Origin: Yeosuana sp043876835
GTDB taxonomy: Bacteria > Bacteroidota > Bacteroidia > Flavobacteriales > Flavobacteriaceae
DNA length: 64,000 bases
Assembly: GCF_043876835.1 (NCBI RefSeq)
Contig: NZ_JBAWJZ010000002.1
Span: forward strand, 310,001 to 374,000
Direction: 5' to 3'
Shown here: in pieces, positions 9,092 to 15,869 of the stretch
How positions within the stretch are numbered: position 1 is the first letter of the stretch
How the letters are laid out: every line of letters starts with the position of its first letter
The notes under the pieces: generated by a model
Database searches by the model: none
Seen by the model: the letters and a program-made list of their open reading frames with translations, nothing else
Told to the model about the DNA's origin: nothing
Made by a program: the position numbers and the translations under genes

Positions 9092-9766
9092 AATTTTTAT
9101 AAGTTCAATAAATTGTTTTATACCAACAGTAGCGTTTTCTGCTATAACCGTTAGGTTTTGTTTGCTTTCTAAAGTAGGTTTTGGATCAATAAAATAAATT
9201 GGTGTTCCATGAGGCACATAATGTATTAAACTAGCAGCTGGATATACTTGCATGGAAGTTCCAATAATAACTAAAATTTCTGCTGTCATGCAAATATCTA
9301 TGGCTTTTTCAATCATTGGTACAGCTTCACCAAACCATACAATATGTGGTCTTAATTGATAACCTTTTTTGCAAATATCTCCTAGGAGTAAATCTTTTTT
9401 CCATTCTTGTATATCAGTAATGTCAAAAGTACTTCTTACTTTAAGTAATTCACCATGTAAGTGAATAACATTTTTGCTACCAGCTCTTTCGTGTAAATCA
9501 TCAATATTTTGTGTGATTACAGAAACTGTATAATCTTTTTCAAGTTGCGCTATGCCATAATGAGCAAAATTTGGTTCTACTTGTTGTAGCTGTCTTCGTC
9601 TTTGATTATAAAATTCTAATACTAATTCTGGATTTGCATGAAAACCTTCTGGAGTAGCAACTTCAGTAACGTTATGTCCTTCCCATAAACCATTGGCATC
9701 TCTAAAAGTTTTTAGTCCGCTCTCAGCACTCATACCTGCTCCAGTAAGTATAACTATATGTTTCAT
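9086..9766 (-). CDS. cobB: Sir2-family NAD-dependent protein deacylase
   Basis: 226 residues. NAD-binding motifs GAGMSAESG (8-16) and TQNIDDLHERAG are present, with the catalytic histidine in HLHG. The Y53-x-x-R56 pair in FYNQRRRQ is the class III (SIRT5/CobB) acyl-pocket signature, predicting removal of succinyl or malonyl groups as well as acetyl. The zinc-ribbon region between VRSTFD and QLRPHIVWFGE keeps only one of the four usual cysteines (ICKKG), so the protein probably lacks structural zinc. Confidence 0.88.
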   Translation of the reverse strand: MKHIVILTGAGMSAESGLKTFRDANGLWEGHNVTEVATPEGFHANPELVLEFYNQRRRQLQQVEPNFAHYGIAQLEKDYTVSVITQNIDDLHERAGSKNVIHLHGELLKVRSTFDITDIQEWKKDLLLGDICKKGYQLRPHIVWFGEAVPMIEKAIDICMTAEILVIIGTSMQVYPAASLIHYVPHGTPIYFIDPKPTLESKQNLTVIAENATVGIKQFIELIKIL

Positions 9767-9950
9767 GCTTTAAAAATAATAAATTAGATAGTGCTTTCCG
9801 TTTATGTATTGTTTAAAAATGGTTTAAATAAAGTTAAAATAGTACTCTTGGCTTTTAAAGTCATCTACTCACTCAATTTATAAAATGAATAATACATGTT
9901 TTATTTATTTATTTTATTAACTTTATGTAACCAACCAAACTTTACTTTTT

Positions 9951-10478
9951 ATGATGTTTTTTGCACTTAGTTTACTAATTATAAGTGTAATTGTAATTAT
10001 AGCTATTATTGCTCCTAAGGAGTATGTAATTAAGAGAAGCATAATTATTGATAGGCCCTATATTGGAGTTTTTCGTTTCTTAAAATTTATTAAAAATCAA
10101 GACTATTGGTCTCCATGGAAAAAGAAAGATTTAAACATGAAGCAAGAGTTTTTTGGAGTTGACGGAGAAGTTGGTTTTATAGCTAAATGGGAAGGAAATG
10201 ATGAGGTTGGAAAAGGAGAACAGGAAATAACATTTATTAATGAAAATGATGTGGTTGAGACAGAGCTGCGTTTCGAAAAGCCATGGAAATCAATTTCTAA
10301 AGCCATAATTAAAGTTGAAGATTTTGGGCTTATGCAAACTAAAGTTTCCTGGATTTTTTCTGGTTATAATAAGTTTCCATCAAACCTATTTATGCTTTTT
10401 TATAATATGGATAAAGTTGTAGGAAAAGATTTTGAAGAGGGTTTAAAAAGTTTGAAAGCGTTGTTGGAAAAAGAATAA
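9951..10478 (+). CDS. SRPBCC-fold protein with N-terminal membrane anchor
   Basis: 175 residues: one transmembrane helix (residues 3-22) followed by a START/polyketide-cyclase-like (SRPBCC) domain, opening EYVIKRSIIIDRP and containing KKDLNMKQEFFGVDGEVG, typical of the Bacteroidota family. The fold forms a hydrophobic ligand cavity; the ligand is unknown. It converges with the next gene seven bases away. Confidence 0.75.
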   Translation: MMFFALSLLIISVIVIIAIIAPKEYVIKRSIIIDRPYIGVFRFLKFIKNQDYWSPWKKKDLNMKQEFFGVDGEVGFIAKWEGNDEVGKGEQEITFINENDVVETELRFEKPWKSISKAIIKVEDFGLMQTKVSWIFSGYNKFPSNLFMLFYNMDKVVGKDFEEGLKSLKALLEKE

Positions 10479-10485
10479 TTTAAAA

Positions 10486-11259
10486 CTATAATCTGTTGGT
10501 TCTACCTCTGCTTAACAATTTATACTCCTCATAACACTCACTAATGGCATCTAATATTTGTAAATCATTAGCCGTTTGAATAAACCCTTTTGAGTAGTTA
10601 CACTGACTTACAATTTCATCTAAATCAACTCTATCAACTTGTAGTAAAGCGGTTAACATCTCTCTGTCAAACCTTGAAGCTAGAATGTTTCTAATTTCAT
10701 CATCCTGCTTCATTTTCTTAAGTTTTCGCATTTCATTAGGTTTTTTACCAAACATTCTATTTAAGAAATCTGCCGGATTGAAAATAGAACCTAAAACCCT
10801 TGTAATTGCTGATGGAGAACTGGCTTCATACCCTGTACTTGGTAAGCCAGAAATACTATAGCGGTAATTATTGTTTATTGGTACTTGCTTAATATCAACC
10901 TCCAAATAACCAGTAAGTTTCAATTGATTTATTACAATTTCTTCTAAGGCCAAAGCGACTTCGGTTAATTCAATTTTTGAGCTGCCAAACTTAATCCAGT
11001 CATTGGTAACCCTAACTTTAATAGACTTAAAACCTAAATATGAAAAATGCAAAGTATCATTGGCTTTTGCCTTAATCTCGAATTCACCTTTCGCATTGGT
11101 TGATGTACCAACAACCTGATTTAAATTAACAATGTTAACGCTTTCAAGAGGAGAATCATCAGCACTGTTTATTACTACTCCTTTTACCGTAGCTGTTTCT
11201 TGAGAAAAACAAAATGCAGTTATAAGTACACATGTAAAGAGGATTAGGTGCTTTTTCAT
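10486..11259 (-). CDS. Secreted protein with carboxypeptidase-regulatory-like (CarboxypepD_reg) domain
   Basis: 257 residues. A signal peptide ends at CFSQ-E. Residues about 22-110 (TVKGVVINSADDSPLESVNI) form the Ig-like CarboxypepD_reg domain, usually the N-terminal part of TonB-dependent receptors, but no plug or barrel follows. The rest is a helical domain of about 120 residues seen in similarly built Bacteroidota envelope proteins. It is probably a periplasmic structural or partner protein; its role is not known. Confidence 0.7.
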   Translation of the reverse strand: MKKHLILFTCVLITAFCFSQETATVKGVVINSADDSPLESVNIVNLNQVVGTSTNAKGEFEIKAKANDTLHFSYLGFKSIKVRVTNDWIKFGSSKIELTEVALALEEIVINQLKLTGYLEVDIKQVPINNNYRYSISGLPSTGYEASSPSAITRVLGSIFNPADFLNRMFGKKPNEMRKLKKMKQDDEIRNILASRFDREMLTALLQVDRVDLDEIVSQCNYSKGFIQTANDLQILDAISECYEEYKLLSRGRTNRL

Positions 11260-11339
11260 TCAAAATTTAATTAGGTGTAAAAATAGTAAACAAAGTACCA
11301 AGTTTTATACCATTGCAATATTTTTGACTTAAAATTAAC

Positions 11340-11368
11340 AAACCTCTTTGACAAAATCAAAGAGGTTT
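11340..11368 (-). terminator. Intrinsic terminator of the DEAD-box helicase gene
   Basis: Perfect 11-bp stem AAACCTCTTTG / CAAAGAGGTTT around a seven-base loop, just after the helicase stop codon. On the minus strand it is followed by a T-rich tract. Confidence 0.65.
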
Positions 11369-11372
11369 TAAA

Positions 11373-13271
11373 TTATCTTCTAGAACGTCTTGCTCTTTCA
11401 AAGTTTGGAGCTCCTGACTTTGAGTCTGAACTACCAGAACGTCTAGGTTTCGAACCGCTTTCTGGACGTCGTCTTTCACTTCGGTTTCCAGATTCAGTTG
11501 AAGGACTTCTTCTTTCTCCACGGTTTGAAGACTCACCAGAAGGACTTCTTCTTTCACTTCTGTTGCTAAAGTCACTTCTAGAACCTGAACGTCTATCGCT
11601 TCCTCTTTTATCTCCGCCTTTTCTATCATCACGTTTTGGTCCACGGCTTCTGCTTCTATTTCTATCGCCACCTCTGTTTTCAGAAACTTCTACGTTAACA
11701 AAACGTCCTTCATGCTTATAATCGGTGAAAAAGGCCAACACTTTTTCTTTTAATTCTTTTTCAGTATTAAAGAAAGAAAAGCTGTCTTTTACTTCAACTT
11801 TAAAAACATCATCTCTACCAAGTTCTAAAACGTCTTTTAAGAAATCTTTTAAACTCATCCAATCATAGCCATCTTTACTTCCAACATTAATAAAATATCG
11901 AGTAGAATCCGATTCTTTTGAAAATTCTCTTTCATCGGAAGGAGAGCCTTCTATATTTAAATTTTTAGATTTTTTATAATAGTTATAAAAACGTGTAAAT
12001 TCAACTGAGAAGAATTTTTTAATCAAATCTTCTTTAGTCGATTCTGCAAATAATTCATTAATACTGGTTAAGTATTTATCAATTTCATGATTGATTTCTG
12101 TATTGTGTATTTTGTTAGCAAGTGACATTAATTGCACTTCGCAGATTTCCATACCATCAGGAATTTCTTTTTTAACAAAGTCTTTTTTAATGATACGCTC
12201 AATACTTTTTATTTTTCTAACCTCACTTTTTGAAACCAAAACCATAGAAACACCGGTTTTTCCGGCTCTACCTGTACGTCCACTTCTGTGAGTATAGGTT
12301 TCAATTTCATCAGGAAGTTGATAGTTAATAACGTGTGTAATATCATCTACATCAATTCCACGAGCAGCAACATCAGTAGCAACTAACATTTCAATTTGCT
12401 TGTTTCTGAAAGATTTCATTACCAAATCACGTTGATTCTGACTTAAATCACCGTGTAATGCAGCAGCACTATACCCATCTTCGATAAGTTGTTCAGCAAC
12501 TTTTTGAGTGTCACGTTTGGTTCTACAAAAAACTACCGAGAAAATATCTGGATTGGCATCAGATAAACGCTTTAAAGCATCATATCTATCTCTTGAGTTT
12601 ATCAAGTAATACTCATGAGTTACTTGATTGGTGCTTTCATTTTTATTTCCAACAGTAATCTCAACTGGATTATGCATGAATTTTTTTGCAATGGTTGAAA
12701 CTTCCTGTGGCATTGTGGCCGAGAATAGCCAAGTGTTTTTATCGACAGGCGTATGGGATAAAATATCAGTGATATCTTCATAAAATCCCATGTTAAGCAT
12801 TTCATCGGCTTCATCTAAAACAGCATATTCTATTTTAGAAATATCAACCAATCTTCTGCTTATCATATCTTTCATACGTCCAGGGGTAGCCACAATAATT
12901 TGTGCTCCTTTTTGAACGTCTCTTGCTTGATCTGTAATACTAGATCCACCATAAATAGCAACTACATTTAATCCTTTACAGTATTTGCCATAAAGCTTTA
13001 TTTCATTAGTGATTTGCAGACAAAGTTCGCGAGTTGGCGATAAAATAAGGCCTTGGGTAGTTCTGCTATCTACATTTATTTTTTGTAGCATTGGAAAACC
13101 AAAAGCAGCAGTTTTTCCTGTTCCGGTTTGAGCTAAGGCAACCAAATCAATTTCTTTTTCAACTAAAATTGGAATGGCTTTTTGTTGTACATCACTAGGG
13201 GTTTCAAAACCTAAATCAGTAATAGCGCGTAATAGGTCTTCATTTAGACCCAGTTCTTGGAATGTGTTCAT
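11373..13271 (-). CDS. DEAD-box RNA helicase (DeaD/CsdA-like) with Arg/Ser-rich tail
   Basis: 632 residues. All helicase motifs are present: AQTGTGKT (47-54), PTRELCLQI, DEAD (153-156), SAT (184-186) and HRSGRTGRAG (328-337). Residues about 460-540 fit a DbpA/CsdA-type RNA-binding domain. The last 95 residues are a low-complexity tail of repeated R/S/G units (NRSERRSPS, NRGERRSPS), probably disordered and RNA-binding. It likely unwinds RNA in ribosome assembly and mRNA turnover, especially in the cold. A long structured leader precedes it. Confidence 0.92.
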   Translation of the reverse strand: MNTFQELGLNEDLLRAITDLGFETPSDVQQKAIPILVEKEIDLVALAQTGTGKTAAFGFPMLQKINVDSRTTQGLILSPTRELCLQITNEIKLYGKYCKGLNVVAIYGGSSITDQARDVQKGAQIIVATPGRMKDMISRRLVDISKIEYAVLDEADEMLNMGFYEDITDILSHTPVDKNTWLFSATMPQEVSTIAKKFMHNPVEITVGNKNESTNQVTHEYYLINSRDRYDALKRLSDANPDIFSVVFCRTKRDTQKVAEQLIEDGYSAAALHGDLSQNQRDLVMKSFRNKQIEMLVATDVAARGIDVDDITHVINYQLPDEIETYTHRSGRTGRAGKTGVSMVLVSKSEVRKIKSIERIIKKDFVKKEIPDGMEICEVQLMSLANKIHNTEINHEIDKYLTSINELFAESTKEDLIKKFFSVEFTRFYNYYKKSKNLNIEGSPSDEREFSKESDSTRYFINVGSKDGYDWMSLKDFLKDVLELGRDDVFKVEVKDSFSFFNTEKELKEKVLAFFTDYKHEGRFVNVEVSENRGGDRNRSRSRGPKRDDRKGGDKRGSDRRSGSRSDFSNRSERRSPSGESSNRGERRSPSTESGNRSERRRPESGSKPRRSGSSDSKSGAPNFERARRSRR

Positions 13272-13315
13272 TCTTATGTAAGTATTCGATTTTATTATGT
13301 GGTGTTACATAAGAA
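13271..13315 (-). promoter_or_regulatory. Stem-loop overlapping the helicase start codon
   Basis: Bases 13305-13315 and 13271-13281 form a perfect 11-bp inverted repeat (TTCTTATGTAA / TTACATAAGAA on the transcript) with a 23-base loop. The last base of the 3' arm is the A of the ATG. The helix would bury the region upstream of the start codon, so translation should depend on melting or remodelling the leader. Confidence 0.6.
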
Positions 13316-13398
13316 GCGAATCGACATACTTAACACTAACCTTCTAGTAACACATCCTCACTCTGAGGAATTTAAATCCATCTCTGGATTTCAAGCGG
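13272..13398 (-). other. 5' leader of the helicase mRNA
   Basis: About 120 bases between the TATCTTTG element and the ATG with no open frame. Besides the start-codon stem it contains AAATCC-ATCTCT-GGATTT (about 13375-13392) and CCTC-ACTCT-GAGG hairpins. Long structured leaders are known for cold-shock helicase mRNAs of other bacteria; whether this one acts in the same way is inference. Confidence 0.5.
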
Positions 13399-13406
13399 CA
13401 AAGATA
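13399..13406 (-). promoter_or_regulatory. -7 promoter element of the helicase gene
   Basis: Minus strand TATCTTTG, a full match to TAnnTTTG, 128 bases upstream of the ATG. No TTG at the expected distance was seen. Confidence 0.5.
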
Positions 13407-13452
13407 GTGTTTTATTTCTGATTACCTATTATTATGGTAAATCTTTGATTTT

Positions 13453-13563
13453 GGGCGTTTTAACACGCTTTTCGCTATATCTTTTTTATGTTCTTGATAA
13501 AAATTTACTCAAAAAATTCATTTGAGCCAACATGAAAAAGGATGCCGCTGCAATCGTTAACGC
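13453..13563. repeat. Degenerate dispersed intergenic element (GGGCGT...TTAACGC type)
   Basis: Noncoding. It starts GGGCGTTTTAAC, has CGCTATATCTTTTTTATG in the middle and ends GGATGCCGCTGCAATCGTTA then ACGC. From general knowledge this wording resembles a family of interspersed intergenic elements common in Flavobacteriia genomes. Only one copy is in the window, so the repeat status cannot be shown here. Confidence 0.35.
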
Positions 13564-13576
13564 ATCTGCCAGCAAT

Positions 13577-13672
13577 CATCATTGCGAAGGAGGAACGACT
13601 GTGGCAATCTTTTAAAATCAGTTATATTTCTTAAGATTACTTCGTCATTCATACCTCATTTCTAGTAATGAC
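13577..13672 (+). repeat. Imperfect palindromic repeat, copy 1
   Basis: Starts TCATTGCGAAGG, has GTGGCAATCT in the left half and AGATTACTTCG in the right half, and ends TCTAGTAATGAC. It is clearly related to the element at 14933-15028 in the same orientation, and the two copies bracket the M48 protease gene. The CATTGCGA...GGCAATCT pattern matches a REP/MITE-like family widespread in Bacteroidota. Confidence 0.6.
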
Positions 13673-13685
13673 TAACCAGAGAAAC

Positions 13686-14918
13686 TTACTTTCTCAAATT
13701 AGTAATCCGTTCTAATAACGTTGGATGCGAATAATGCATAAATACATACGCAGGATGTGGTGTTAAATTACTCAAACTATTTTTTGATAATTTTTTTAGA
13801 GATGTAATTAATGGTTCTGCTTTATAAGTGTTTTTAGCATAATCATCAGCTTGATACTCAAATTTTCTGGAGAATAAATTCATGATTAACCCAGTAATTT
13901 CAGAAATAGGTGAGTAAAACAATCCAAATGCTATTAAACCAATGTGAAAACTTGGTGTTTCAACACCTAAAGCATTTGATAATATAGGGTTGGATATAAA
14001 AAGCGATAATACATAAAGCATGATTCCAGTTAACATTATGGAAGTGAAGAGGTTAAAAATGATATGCTTTTTTTTGTAATGCCCAACTTCATGTGCTAAA
14101 ACCGCAACAATTTCGTCGTCATCTAAATCATTAATTAAAGTGTCATAAAGGGTGACACGTTTTTCGCTTCCAAAACCAGAAAAATAAGCATTGGCTTTGG
14201 TGCTTCGTTTTGATCCATCAATCACGAAAATTTTGTCTAGTTTAAAACCAACTGTTTGTGCATACTCAGAAATTTTGTCCCTTAAATTTCCAGTTTCTAG
14301 AGGTGTTTGTTTGTTAAATATTGGTACAATAAGTTTTGCGTAAAACATATTCATAAACAAAATGAAAACAGCTACTAAAGCCCAAGCATACAACCAAAAT
14401 TGAGTTTTTGTAAGCTGATAAAACCAGATAATAAGCGCTAAAATACCACCACCAACAATGGCCATCATGAGCCAGCCTTTTAGCTTATCTAGAAAAAAGG
14501 TTTTTTTAGTTGTTTTGTTAAAACCAAATTTTTCTTCAATAACAAACGTGCTGTAGTAAGAGAAAGGAGTGGTTAAAATATCACTTCCAATCATTATAAT
14601 TCCGAAGAAAATTAAAGCGATAAGTATGGTGTTTTCTGTATAACTTCTAGCAATGTTATCTACAAACTCAAAACCATCAAAAAACAAAAAACCTAAAGTC
14701 AATACTATTGAAAAAGTAGAGGTTAAAAGTCCGAATTTGTAATTTGTAGCTTTATAGTTTTGTGATTTTTTGTATTCAGCTTCATCATAAACATCTTTTA
14801 AATCTTGTGGAAGTTTATCATTATAATGTTTAGCGTTTAAAGCGTCTAAAACCTTATCAACTACAAAATTTATGATAATAATTGCTATAATAATGTAGAA
14901 AAGAATATTTGGAGTCAT
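13686..14918 (-). CDS. M48 family (Ste24/CAAX protease-like) membrane metallopeptidase
   Basis: 410 residues with about six to seven membrane helices. The zinc site is HEVGH (in VLAHEVGHYKKKH, about residue 278) with a downstream glutamate in EYQADDYA. The overall build (N-terminal helices, FNKTTKKTFFLDKLKG loop, C-terminal catalytic domain) is that of Ste24/CAAX prenyl protease 1 rather than HtpX. It is a predicted inner-membrane protease for quality control. Palindromic repeats lie on both sides. Confidence 0.88.
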   Translation of the reverse strand: MTPNILFYIIIAIIIINFVVDKVLDALNAKHYNDKLPQDLKDVYDEAEYKKSQNYKATNYKFGLLTSTFSIVLTLGFLFFDGFEFVDNIARSYTENTILIALIFFGIIMIGSDILTTPFSYYSTFVIEEKFGFNKTTKKTFFLDKLKGWLMMAIVGGGILALIIWFYQLTKTQFWLYAWALVAVFILFMNMFYAKLIVPIFNKQTPLETGNLRDKISEYAQTVGFKLDKIFVIDGSKRSTKANAYFSGFGSEKRVTLYDTLINDLDDDEIVAVLAHEVGHYKKKHIIFNLFTSIMLTGIMLYVLSLFISNPILSNALGVETPSFHIGLIAFGLFYSPISEITGLIMNLFSRKFEYQADDYAKNTYKAEPLITSLKKLSKNSLSNLTPHPAYVFMHYSHPTLLERITNLRK

Positions 14919-14932
14919 ATTTTATATTTTTT

Positions 14933-15028
14933 GTCATTGCGAGACTTTTTTAAAAAAGTCGTGGCAATCTATTTTTATTATAATTTCAATTTATGAGATT
15001 ACTTCGGTTATACTTTTCTCGTAATGAC
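14933..15028 (+). repeat. Imperfect palindromic repeat, copy 2
   Basis: Ends are GTCATTGCGAGA and TCTCGTAATGAC, complementary except for one base. Internal boxes GTGGCAATCT and GAGATTACTTCGG correspond to copy 1. A nested hairpin GACTTTTTTAAAAAAGTC lies at 14943-14960. The length of about 96 bp suits a mobilisable MITE/REP-type element, though no transposase is nearby. Confidence 0.65.
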
Positions 15029-15031
15029 GAA

Positions 15032-15832
15032 TTATTTAAAATTACGTTGTCTTTTGGCCTCAAAAATAAGAATTCCAGCAGCAACAGATACATTCATAGA
15101 GTCTATTTCTCCTTGCATTGGAATAATAATGTTTTGATTGGATTCTTTTAGCCAGTCATCACTCAATCCAGTTGCTTCTGTGCCAACAACAATTGCAGTA
15201 GATTTTGTGAAATCTTGGGTATGATATGCTACTGACGCTTGTAAAGCCGCACAAAAAATACGGATGTTTTTAGTTTTTAAAAACTCAATTATTTCTGAAG
15301 TGTTTCCTGTTGCCACTTGATTGGTAAACACGCAACCTACACTAGAGCGAATGATATTTGGGTTGTATAAATCGGTTTTTGGATTAGCAATAATTACAGC
15401 ATCTACATTGGCAGCATCGGCAGTTCTTAAAAGTGCTCCAATATTACCAGGTTTTTCTGGTGCTTCGGCTACTAAAATCAATGGACTTTTTGTTTTGAAT
15501 TTTAAATCAGAAATCAAATGATTTTTACTTTTGGCAACAGCAAGAATACCTTCAGTAGTATCTCTGTAAGCAAGTTTTTCGTAGACTTCTTTTGAAATTC
15601 CAATGAAGTCAATTTGTTGATTTGAAAACTCACTGATTTGTTTTTCAGAAATAAAATCAAGACAAAATAAAACGGTTTCAATATTGTACTTTCCTTTAAT
15701 GGCAAGCGAAATTTCACGCTCACCTTCAATTAAAAATAAACCTGTTTTTTTTCGTTCACGAGACTTGTCTTTTAATTGAACCAATTGTCGAATAAATTGG
15801 TTTTGTATGCTAGATATTGATTTTGTAGCCAA
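15032..15832 (-). CDS. SpoU/TrmH-type RNA 2'-O-methyltransferase
   Basis: 266 residues. An N-terminal substrate-binding domain (KKTGLFLIEGEREISLAI) is followed by the SPOUT knot with the three SpoU motifs: EKPGNIGALLRTADA, VVGTEATGLSD and IPMQGEIDSMNVSVAAGI. It methylates a ribose in rRNA or tRNA using S-adenosylmethionine; the target position cannot be told. The frame closes with a stop at 15833-15835, so TTG at 15832 is the start. It is divergent from the T9SS gene, and the two promoter regions overlap. Confidence 0.88.
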   Translation of the reverse strand: MATKSISSIQNQFIRQLVQLKDKSRERKKTGLFLIEGEREISLAIKGKYNIETVLFCLDFISEKQISEFSNQQIDFIGISKEVYEKLAYRDTTEGILAVAKSKNHLISDLKFKTKSPLILVAEAPEKPGNIGALLRTADAANVDAVIIANPKTDLYNPNIIRSSVGCVFTNQVATGNTSEIIEFLKTKNIRIFCAALQASVAYHTQDFTKSTAIVVGTEATGLSDDWLKESNQNIIIPMQGEIDSMNVSVAAGILIFEAKRQRNFK

Positions 15833-15848
15833 TTATTTACTATGTTTG
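15817..15848 (+). promoter_or_regulatory. Promoter of the T9SS-protein gene
   Basis: TTG at 15817-15819 and TATGTTTG at 15841-15848, separated by 21 bases, match both parts of the Bacteroidota promoter. They lie within and beside the start of the divergent SpoU gene and 21 bases before the ATG at 15870. Confidence 0.55.
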
Positions 15849-15869
15849 ATTTGCAAATTTACTACAATT

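Noticed and set aside
11357..11671. Separate 104-residue protein in the helicase tail
   Set aside because: It is a repetitive shadow frame of the Arg/Ser-rich tail coding sequence, with no start context or similarity.
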